Positions 40,519-46,778 of a DNA stretch of 46,778 nt are shown here, piece after piece. The notes beneath the pieces are model-generated. The model was not told the origin of the DNA, searched no databases, and worked only from the letters and a program-made list of their open reading frames with translations. How positions within the stretch are numbered: position 1 is the first letter of the stretch; each line of letters begins with the position of its first letter. Both the position numbers and the translations under genes were made by a program. Source of the DNA: Vulcanimicrobiota bacterium (lineage in GTDB: Bacteria; Vulcanimicrobiota; Vulcanimicrobiia; Vulcanimicrobiales; Vulcanimicrobiaceae); NCBI GenBank assembly GCA_003161435.1, contig PMOS01000038.1, forward strand, positions 100,605 through 147,382, in the 5' to 3' direction.

Positions 40519-41688
40519 TCAGACCGCGGCGGGCTGGTCCGCTTCCAGAAAAACCTTCAAGGCGGCCTGCATCCCGGTCCCGGGGTGCAGCGAGTACCCG
40601 GCTTCCAACAATGCGATCTCCAGCGCGCCGAGCGCACCCACGACGTCGGTCTGGGTCAGATCGCCCATCGTGCCGATGCGGATGATCTTGCCTTTGAGCT
40701 CCTTCTGGCCTCCGCCGATGATGACGCCGCGCGACGTGCGCAATGACGCGCGAATCGCGTCGCCGTCGATGCCGGCCGGCACGCGAATCGCCACCACCGT
40801 CGGCGAATGCGCGCCATCGCGCGAGTACACCTCGAGACCGAGCGCCTCCGCCGCCGCGCGAATCGCGCGCGCATAGCGCGCGTGCCGTTCGTGAACCGCG
40901 CCGGCGCCGTCCTGCTCGAACGCATCGAGCGCGGCGTCGAGGCCGAACGCGATCGACACCGGCGGCGTCCACGGCGTCTGCCCCAGCGCGGCGAACTCGC
41001 GTGCCTTGCGCAGGTCGAAGTAGAAGCGCGGTCCCCCGTGGGCCGTCCCCATGCGGTCCCATGCGCGCGGCCCGACGGCGACCATCGCCAACCCCGGCGG
41101 GCACGCCAGCGCCTTCTGCGACGCGGCGACGACGACGTCGAAACCCCACTCGTCCATCCGGAACTCGCTCGCCGCCAGCCCGCTGACGGAGTCCACGACC
41201 ACCAGCGCGTCGTGCCCGCGCAGCGCCCCGGCGAGCGCGGCCATATCGTTCTGCGCGCCGGTCGACGTCTCGTTGTGCGTGAGCAGCACGCCGGTGTAGC
41301 CGTCGCGCGCGGCACCGAGCTTGGCGCGAAGCGCAGCCGCATCGACGGCGCTTCCCCAGGGCGTTTCGAGCACGTCGACCTCGCAGCCGAACGTGCGCGC
41401 GATCGCGACGAGGCGTTCGCCGAAGACGCCGATCGGGCACGCCAACAGCCGATCGCCTTCGCCGAAGAGGTTGCCGACCGCAGCCTCGAGGCCGCCGGTC
41501 CCCGACGCGCCGAGCAACAGCACGTCGGCCGTACGCGTACCGAACACCGGGCGCAGCCGCCGCGCGATTCGCTCGAGCAACGCCTTGAACTCGGGGCCAC
41601 GGTGATCGATCATCGGCTGCGCCGTTGCCGCCAGAACGGATTCGGCGACGGTGACGGGACCAGGGATGAACAACAGGCTCTTCGACAC
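40519..41688 (-). CDS. Class V aminotransferase (alanine-glyoxylate / serine-pyruvate type)
   Basis: This 389-aa PLP enzyme of fold type I resembles alanine--glyoxylate and serine--pyruvate aminotransferases. Signatures are LFIPGPVTV at the start, PMIDHRGPEFKALL, LTHNETSTGAQNDM, the cofactor Asp in VVDSVSGLAASEF, and the PLP-binding Lys in VVAASQKALACPPGL. The GTG at 41688 has GGAGAGGG just upstream and fits the family N-terminus. An ATG at 41736 would overlap the divergent selD start and is unlikely. It ends 114 bases before livH on the same strand. NifS-like cysteine or selenocysteine lyases share the fold, but the sequence fits the aminotransferase branch better. Confidence 0.92.
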   Translation of the reverse strand: MSKSLLFIPGPVTVAESVLAATAQPMIDHRGPEFKALLERIARRLRPVFGTRTADVLLLGASGTGGLEAAVGNLFGEGDRLLACPIGVFGERLVAIARTFGCEVDVLETPWGSAVDAAALRAKLGAARDGYTGVLLTHNETSTGAQNDMAALAGALRGHDALVVVDSVSGLAASEFRMDEWGFDVVVAASQKALACPPGLAMVAVGPRAWDRMGTAHGGPRFYFDLRKAREFAALGQTPWTPPVSIAFGLDAALDAFEQDGAGAVHERHARYARAIRAAAEALGLEVYSRDGAHSPTVVAIRVPAGIDGDAIRASLRTSRGVIIGGGQKELKGKIIRIGTMGDLTQTDVVGALGALEIALLEAGYSLHPGTGMQAALKVFLEADQPAAV

Positions 41689-41734
41689 AACCCTCTCCGG
41701 CGGACGTTCGGCGTTGTGCGGCGTATTCGACACC

Positions 41735-42784
41735 ATGATCCAGTCCCCCGGAAACCGGGTCCGCCTCACGTCGCTTTCGGCGTGCGCCGGCTGTGCGGCC
41801 AAGGTCCCCGCGTCGGAGTTGGCGCGCGCGCTCGCCGGCCTCCCCGCCCCGACCGATCCCAACGTGCTGGTCGGGATCAGCACCAGCGACGACGCCGGCG
41901 TCTACCGCCTCAGCGACGAGCTGGCCATGGTGCAGACCGTCGATTTCTTCACACCGATCGTCGACGACCCGTACGACTTCGGGCGCATCGCCGCGGCGAA
42001 CGCGATCAGCGACGTCTACGCGATGGGCGGCAGGCCGTTGACCGCGCTCAACATCGTGGCGTTTCCGGTCGAGTCGCTGGGGACCGCGATCCTCGCGGAG
42101 ATTCTGGCCGGGGGCACAGCCGTCGCGACCGCGGCCGGCGTATCGATCCTGGGCGGGCACACGATCAAGTCGGACGAGCCCAAGTACGGGATGGCCGTCA
42201 CCGGCACCATCCATCCGGATCGAATCGTCACGAACCGCGGAGCCCGTCCCGGCGACGTGCTGCTTCTCACCAAGACCGTCGGGACGGGGATCCTCACCAC
42301 CGCGCACAAGCGCGAGCTGATCGACGATCGCGCGCTCCAGCCGGCGATCGAGTCGATGGTGCGGCTCAACGACCGCGCGTCCGCGGCGATGCTCGCGCAC
42401 GGCGTGCACGGCGCGACGGACATCACCGGCTACGGCGTGGTGGGGCACGGCGGTGAGATGGCGCGCGCATCGGGCGTCGCGCTCGCCATCGACGCGCACG
42501 CGGTTCCGTTGTTCGACGGCGTGCTGGAATTGATCGCGCGCGACGTCGTGCCCGGCGGGACGCGTGCGAACCTCGACGACCATGCCGCCTTCGTCGAATA
42601 CGCCGACGACGTTCCGCACGCGTATCGCGTCGCGCTCTCGGACGCGCAGACCTCGGGCGGTCTGCTGATCGCGATTCCCCGCGACCGCGCGGAGCGGGTC
42701 CTGGCCGAGCTCGCCGATCTCGGCACGGTCGCGATCGTCGGCGAAGTGCTGAGCGGCCCGGCCGGCGCAGTCATCATCCGCTGA
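41735..42784 (+). CDS. selD: Selenide, water dikinase (selenophosphate synthetase)
   Basis: SelD makes selenophosphate from selenide and ATP for selenocysteine or selenouridine synthesis (349 aa). The catalytic pair is in ACAGCAAKVP, giving Cys20 and Lys23. GISTSDDAGVYRL, VQTVDFFTPIVDDPYDFGRIAAANAISDVYAMGGRP (seen in parts), GGHTIKSDEPKYG and LTKTVGTGIL are typical. The active residue is Cys, so this SelD does not itself need selenocysteine. No selA, selB or tRNA-Sec was found in the window. The ATG lacks a clear Shine-Dalgarno. The oxidase gene starts 13 bases downstream and may be co-transcribed. Confidence 0.94.
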   Translation: MIQSPGNRVRLTSLSACAGCAAKVPASELARALAGLPAPTDPNVLVGISTSDDAGVYRLSDELAMVQTVDFFTPIVDDPYDFGRIAAANAISDVYAMGGRPLTALNIVAFPVESLGTAILAEILAGGTAVATAAGVSILGGHTIKSDEPKYGMAVTGTIHPDRIVTNRGARPGDVLLLTKTVGTGILTTAHKRELIDDRALQPAIESMVRLNDRASAAMLAHGVHGATDITGYGVVGHGGEMARASGVALAIDAHAVPLFDGVLELIARDVVPGGTRANLDDHAAFVEYADDVPHAYRVALSDAQTSGGLLIAIPRDRAERVLAELADLGTVAIVGEVLSGPAGAVIIR

Positions 42785-42797
42785 CGGCGGATCAGCG

Positions 42798-43955
42798 TTG
42801 CGCTACGATACGATCGTTCTCGGCCTGGGTGGGATGGGGAGCGCGGTCGCCGCGCACGTCGCCGCGCGCGGCCGGCGCGTGCTCGGGATCGAACGCTTCG
42901 GTCCCGCGCATGCGCGCGGTTCTTCGCACGGCGAGTCGCGCATCATTCGCCAGGCGTACTTCGAGTCGCCCGATTACGTGCCGATGCTGCGCCGCGCCTA
43001 CGAGCTGTGGGATGCGCTCGAAGCGCGCACCGAGATGACCTTGCGGGCGCAGACCGGCGGACTGTTCGTCGGCCGGCCCGAAACGGCGGTCGTCGCCGGG
43101 ACGCTCGAGAGCGCGCGCCGGTGGGATCTCGCGCACGAGATCTACGATGCCGCCGAGCTTCGCCGCGCATTTCCGGCGGTCACGCCGCTCGACGACGAGA
43201 TCGGCGTCTACGAAGCGGTCGCCGGCGCGCTGTTCCCCGAAGCGGGAGTTCATGCGCACCTGCTCGTCGCGGCCGCCGACGGCGCGGAGCTGCGCTTCGG
43301 CACGCGCGCGATCGGTTGGGACGCCGGCGATGACGGCGCTCGCGTCACGCTCGCCGACGGCACAAGGATCGAGGCGCAACGGCTCGCGATGTGCGCCGGG
43401 CCGTGGTTCGCGCAGATCGCGCCCGACCTGGGCATCCCGCTGCGCATCGAGCGCAACGTGCAATTCTGGTTCGCGCCGTCCGATCGCGACGCCGTCTCGC
43501 CGGCGCACCTGCCGATCTACGCCGTTCAGCGTGACGGGGCGGCGATGTTCTACGGCTTCCCGGATTTCGGCGACGGTGCGAAGGTCGCGCACCATCGCGG
43601 CGGCCGCGACGCCGATCCCGACGCGTTGGACCGCACGGTATCCGCCGGCGAGATCGCGATCGCGCACGCCGCGCTCGCGTCATTCGTCCCGCTCGCCGCG
43701 GGTCTGTTCCTGCGCGCCGATCCGTGCATGTACTCGCTCACGCCGGACGAGCACTTCGTCATCGGCATTCACCCGCGACACCCCAACGTCGTCGTCGCCG
43801 GCGGCTTCTCCGGGCACGGTTACAAGTTCACGCCCGTCGTCGGTGAGATCGTTGCGGCGCTGCTGGCGAACGAAGACCCAGGGTTCTCGCTGGACCTGTT
43901 CTCGCCGACGCGCTTCGCGCGGGACGTCACGCCCGCGATGCGAGCGGTGGACTGA
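42798..43955 (+). CDS. Sarcosine oxidase / N-methyltryptophan oxidase-like flavoprotein
   Basis: This FAD-dependent amine oxidase of 385 aa resembles monomeric sarcosine oxidase and SolA. The dinucleotide-binding motif is VLGLGGMGSAVAAHVAARG, and GSSHGESRIIRQAYFE is a family hallmark. The Cys at about 310 in DPCMYSLTPDEHF lies where monomeric sarcosine oxidase attaches FAD covalently, and the GGFSGHGYKFTPVVGE end is typical. The substrate is probably an N-methyl amino acid, but the choice is open. The start is a TTG at 42798, required to keep the Rossmann strand. It is downstream of selD and overlaps the convergent EamA gene by 29 bases. Confidence 0.92.
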   Translation: MRYDTIVLGLGGMGSAVAAHVAARGRRVLGIERFGPAHARGSSHGESRIIRQAYFESPDYVPMLRRAYELWDALEARTEMTLRAQTGGLFVGRPETAVVAGTLESARRWDLAHEIYDAAELRRAFPAVTPLDDEIGVYEAVAGALFPEAGVHAHLLVAAADGAELRFGTRAIGWDAGDDGARVTLADGTRIEAQRLAMCAGPWFAQIAPDLGIPLRIERNVQFWFAPSDRDAVSPAHLPIYAVQRDGAAMFYGFPDFGDGAKVAHHRGGRDADPDALDRTVSAGEIAIAHAALASFVPLAAGLFLRADPCMYSLTPDEHFVIGIHPRHPNVVVAGGFSGHGYKFTPVVGEIVAALLANEDPGFSLDLFSPTRFARDVTPAMRAVD

Positions 43956-44850
43956 CGCCGCGCGAGCCGCGGCGCGGGATCATCATCAGCGCGACACCGC
44001 CCAAGATGATGGCGCCGGCCAACGCCTCGAGCGGCGTGAAGCGTTCGTGGAACAGAACGATCCCAATGATCACCGCGACGATCGGGTTGACGTAGGCATA
44101 CGTCGATGCGAGCGCGGTGCTGTGCGCGCGCATCGTGTAGAGGTAGGAGCTGTAGGCGACGAGGCTGCCGAACACGATCAGCCATAGCATCCCGCCCAGC
44201 GACGACGCGCTGACGGCATGGACGTCGAACGTGCGCCACTCGCCGAACACCGTCGCTTCGAGCGCGAGAAACGCGCCACCGAACAGCATCTGCAGCGCGG
44301 TCGACCGGACGAGGCTCGTGCTGCGCGGCGACCTCCGTTGGTAGATCGAGCCGAACGCCCACGAGATGCACGAGAGGAGCGCTACGACCGCCGGCCAGAC
44401 CGGCAGCCCGCCGGTCGCCTTCGGTTGCACCAGCAACGCCAACCCGACGAAAGCGAGGACCATTCCGAGCACGGCGAGCCGTGACGGGCGTTCGCCACCC
44501 CAGGCGAAAGCGATCACCGCCATCCACACCGGCGAGAGCGACAAGAGCAGCGAGTTGACGCCGGTCGGCAGGTACTGCACGGTCCAGGCCGTCGTCCCGT
44601 TGCCGATCAGGAGCAGCGTCACGCCGGTGACGGCCGCGCCGACGACTTCGTGGCGAGCGGGCCGCGCCTTCCCGCGCAGCAGGCTGATCGCATAGAGGAT
44701 CGCGCCGGCGGTGAGAAAGCGACAGGCGGCCATCGGAAACGGTGGGATCGTCGCGACGGCGTAGCGCATCGCCGCAAACGTCGAGCCCCAGAAGATCCAC
44801 ACGGCGATGACCGCGAGGAGCATCCGCACGTCGAAAGCCGGGACGCGCAC
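43927..44850 (-). CDS. EamA/DMT-family transporter
   Basis: This drug/metabolite-transporter superfamily exporter has ten predicted membrane segments arranged as two EamA repeats. The first includes AVIAVWIFWGSTFAAMRYAV, and the second includes SCISWAFGSIYQRRS and PIVAVIIGIVLFHERFTPLEALAGAIILGG. The frame is open to an ATG at 44955, which would overlap the next gene's start by two bases and add about 40 residues not seen in this family. The GTG at 44850 or ATG at 44823 is more likely; none has a clear Shine-Dalgarno. The substrate is unknown. The 3' end overlaps the flavoprotein gene. Confidence 0.85.
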   Translation of the reverse strand: MRVPAFDVRMLLAVIAVWIFWGSTFAAMRYAVATIPPFPMAACRFLTAGAILYAISLLRGKARPARHEVVGAAVTGVTLLLIGNGTTAWTVQYLPTGVNSLLLSLSPVWMAVIAFAWGGERPSRLAVLGMVLAFVGLALLVQPKATGGLPVWPAVVALLSCISWAFGSIYQRRSPRSTSLVRSTALQMLFGGAFLALEATVFGEWRTFDVHAVSASSLGGMLWLIVFGSLVAYSSYLYTMRAHSTALASTYAYVNPIVAVIIGIVLFHERFTPLEALAGAIILGGVALMMIPRRGSRGVSPPLASRA

Positions 44851-44953
44851 GAGCCCGCTGTCGATCGTTCGTCCAGCCACGGTGGGGAAACACGGCTCGG
44901 AGGCGGCCGGTTGCACTTGCCGCGCGATCCCGAACGCGTGAACGAAGCGTGCC

Positions 44954-45430
44954 ATGACCAGTACACACGCTGCGACCGTCCGCTACGGTTCGCTCACCAT
45001 TCCGTTGTCCGGCCAGCGCGAGATCGACGAGGCGTTCGGGTACCTCGCGCACGATCCGGTCGAACGCTCCCTCATCGAACAGCTCGAGCGCAGCCGGACC
45101 CAGCACCGCATCGTCATCGACCGTCACGGAAACGACTCGTACGACCCGAACACGCACACGATCCGGTGGGATCCGTTCAGCGCGCTCTTGACCACCGAAG
45201 GCGGATCGCAGTCGCCGGCGCTGGGGTTGGGACACGAGATGGACCACGCGGTCGAGAACCCGCGCGGCTACGACCATCACGCCGACGCCGTCGACTTCGC
45301 CTACGACAACGCCGAGGAGCGGCGCGTGATCGTCGGATCGGAGCGCCACGCCGCCCTCACCCTGGGCGAGAACATCCGCTTCGACCACGGTGGCGCGCTG
45401 TACCACGTTGCGGGGCCGACGATGCGCTGA
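44954..45430 (+). CDS. Small M91-like zinc metallopeptidase domain protein
   Basis: This 158-aa protein consists almost entirely of one metallopeptidase-like domain. The zinc motif HEMDH is at residues 94-98 (GLGHEMDHAVEN). It is followed by Glu121-Glu122 in NAEERRVIVG and by ENIRFDHGGALYH at the end. The order HExxH, then EExxx(V/T)G, then EN-R, resembles the M91 family of NleD-type effector peptidases as I recall it. There is no signal peptide or secretion domain. The protein is a free-standing gene with no type III secretion genes nearby. It could be a toxin-like or housekeeping protease; its target is unknown. The ATG at 44954 abuts the divergent transporter. Confidence 0.62.
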   Translation: MTSTHAATVRYGSLTIPLSGQREIDEAFGYLAHDPVERSLIEQLERSRTQHRIVIDRHGNDSYDPNTHTIRWDPFSALLTTEGGSQSPALGLGHEMDHAVENPRGYDHHADAVDFAYDNAEERRVIVGSERHAALTLGENIRFDHGGALYHVAGPTMR

Positions 45431-45453
45431 GCGAGAAGGCGCAGCGCGCCCGG

Positions 45454-46778
45454 TTAGCGGCCGCGCTTGGGTGCGGCGCCGCGCGCCGAACGCGCGGGAC
45501 GTGAAGCCGGACGTTTCGCGCTGGGGCGCAGCGCGACGACGTTGCTGGCGCGCCGCGTGCTCGGCGTATCCGCCGCCCCGAGCAGCACGGGCGTGATCAC
45601 CCGCTTGCCGAGCGCGTGGGCGAACACTTCGCTCAGCTCGTCGACGAACGCGAACTCCATCGTGTCGCGGACTTCCTTGGGCACGTCGTCGAGGTCGATC
45701 TCGTTGCGGCGCGGGAGCAGCACTTTCTTGATGCCGGCCCGCTTCGCGCCGAGAACCTTCTCTTTGACGCCGCCGATCGGAAGCACCTGACCGGTGAGCG
45801 TGATCTCGCCGGTCATCGCGAGCTCCGGATCGACCTTCAGCCCGGTCAGCAGCGAAGCGATCGAGGTCGACAGGCTCACGCCCGCGGACGGACCATCCTT
45901 GGGGATCGCGCCGGCCGGGATGTGGATGTGCAAGTCGTGCTTGGCGAACCAGTCGTCCGGCAGTCCGAGCTCCGAGCTGCGCGACCGCAGGAACGAGATT
46001 GCCGCCGTGGCCGACTCCTTCATCACGTCGCCGAGCTGACCGGTCAGCGTGAACTTGCCGCTGCCCGGCATCGCGGTCGTCTCGATGAACAGGATGTCAC
46101 CGCCGACCGGCGTGTACGCCAGCCCCGTCGCGACGCCGACCGTCGCCGTCCGCCGCTTGACCTCGTTGTAGAAGCGCGGCTTGGACAGGAACTCCACCAG
46201 GTTCTCCGGTTTGACGCGGATCTTGTACTTGGCGTTCTCGGCGACGCGCCGTGCGATCTTGCGGAAGATCGTTCCGATCTCACGCTCGAGGTTGCGGACG
46301 CCGGCCTCGCGCGTGTAGTCGACGATGATCTGCTTGAGCGCGCCGTCGGCGATCGAGGCCTGGGGCTCCTTGAGCCCGTTGGCTTTCTTTTGCTTGGGGA
46401 TCAAGTAGCGCTTGGCGATCTGCTGCTTCTCGAGCTCGGTGTAGCCCGAGAGGTTGATGATCTCCATGCGGTCGCGCAACGCGCCGCTGATCGAGTCGAG
46501 CGTGTTCGCCGTGCAGATGAACAGCACGCGCGAGAGATCGAACGGCAGGTCGAGGTAGTGGTCGCGGAAGCTGTTGTTCTGCTCGGGATCGAGCACTTCG
46601 AGCAGCGCCGACTGCGGATCGCCGCGAAAATCGCCGCCGACCTTGTCGATCTCGTCGATCATCATCACGGGGTTGTTGGTCCCTGCGTCGCGCAGCGCGC
46701 GCACGATCGTCCCGGGCATCGCACCGATGTAGGTGCGCCGGTGACCGCGGATCTCGGCTTCGTCGCGCACGCCGCCGA
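45454..46778 (-). CDS. lon: ATP-dependent protease Lon, C-terminal part (N-terminus outside window)
   Basis: This is the C-terminal 440 or so residues of the AAA+ protease Lon, which degrades misfolded and regulatory proteins. The frame stays open to the window edge. The ATPase part shows [22 protein letters not shown], Walker [11 protein letters not shown] and [18 protein letters not shown]. The proteolytic domain has [20 protein letters not shown], the catalytic Ser in [10 protein letters not shown] and the catalytic Lys in [16 protein letters not shown] basic, Ala/Arg-rich tail of about 45 residues follows the usual end of the protease domain. The gene reads out of the window, so its promoter is not visible. 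Confidence 0.96.
   Translation of the reverse strand, partial: GGVRDEAEIRGHRRTYIGAMPGTIVRALRDAGTNNPVMMIDEIDKVGGDFRGDPQSALLEVLDPEQNNSFRDHYLDLPFDLSRVLFICTANTLDSISGALRDRMEIINLSGYTELEKQQIAKRYLIPKQKKANGLKEPQASIADGALKQIIVDYTREAGVRNLEREIGTIFRKIARRVAENAKYKIRVKPENLVEFLSKPRFYNEVKRRTATVGVATGLAYTPVGGDILFIETTAMPGSGKFTLTGQLGDVMKESATAAISFLRSRSSELGLPDDWFAKHDLHIHIPAGAIPKDGPSAGVSLSTSIASLLTGLKVDPELAMTGEITLTGQVLPIGGVKEKVLGAKRAGIKKVLLPRRNEIDLDDVPKEVRDTMEFAFVDELSEVFAHALGKRVITPVLLGAADTPSTRRASNVVALRPSAKRPASRPARSARGAAPKRGR

Noticed and set aside
40283..42619. Long minus-strand frame across livH, the aminotransferase and selD
   Set aside because: It is out of frame with the aminotransferase and antisense to selD, both of which are well supported. 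Composition is that of a GC-rich shadow frame.

Overview
The window is a gene-dense stretch of high-GC bacterial chromosome. Sampled 60-base lines of the core are near 68% G+C (for example 15481-15540). Start codons are mixed ATG, GTG and TTG, many neighbours overlap by 1-14 bases, and promoters have a TATACT-type -10. A YqzL-like small ORF, a sigma-B-like promoter and a fused shikimate kinase/dehydroquinate synthase suggest an uncultured soil-type member of the Terrabacteria (Eremiobacterota/WPS-2-like). I cannot prove that placement from sequence alone. No tRNA, rRNA, CRISPR array, transposase or phage gene was seen.

Layout. 1-637 is the start of an M20 amidohydrolase (minus strand, cut by the window edge). 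714-2606 is a polytopic membrane protein with a GAF-like tail and no output domain. 2627-9040 is a shikimate-pathway operon: aroA, aroE, aroC, an aroK-aroB fusion, aroQ, then an aldo/keto reductase. It is preceded by a promoter, a 25-codon leader ORF carrying the run FWYRRYY, and a strong intrinsic terminator. This looks like a transcription attenuator that senses all three aromatic amino acids. 9086-9676 is a secreted YceI protein. 12772-9723 (minus strand) is a tight five-gene unit: membrane protein, NAD-dependent epimerase, NUDIX hydrolase, unknown helical protein and alpha/beta hydrolase. 12822-13619 is a SpoU-type RNA methyltransferase. 13631-17864 is pheS-pheT-cvpA, again preceded by a promoter, a short aromatic-containing ORF (YqzL-like) and a 14-bp-stem terminator. 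The two attenuator-like promoters share the element GGTGCTWTACTCA.

17865-19774 is an AT-richer island with an unrecognised secreted Thr/Pro-rich protein and a small basic protein. 19775-23346 holds a DPP-IV-type S9 peptidase (minus), a TetR regulator and a hemerythrin protein with a sigma-B-like promoter. 23343-35712 is an acyl-CoA catabolism region: two acyl-CoA dehydrogenases, SDR, thiolase, fused enoyl-CoA hydratase/3-hydroxyacyl-CoA dehydrogenase, a serine hydrolase, two AMP-forming acyl-CoA ligases and a zinc alcohol dehydrogenase. It abuts a complete LivHMJGF-type ABC importer (40404-35718, minus). Together these could import, activate and beta-oxidise a carboxylic acid of unknown identity. 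40519-46778 holds a class V aminotransferase, selD, a sarcosine/N-methyltryptophan oxidase, an EamA exporter, a small M91-like zinc metallopeptidase and the C-terminal part of Lon.

Three copies of a dispersed repeat (CCCTTCGACAAGCTCAGGG core) lie at 9694, 13942 and 25134; the last is inside a coding region in frame. The longest stretches without a large gene are 2607-2827 and 13620-13966 (both leader regions), 31093-31311 (one inverted repeat, otherwise nothing recognised) and 17865-18027 (nothing clear).
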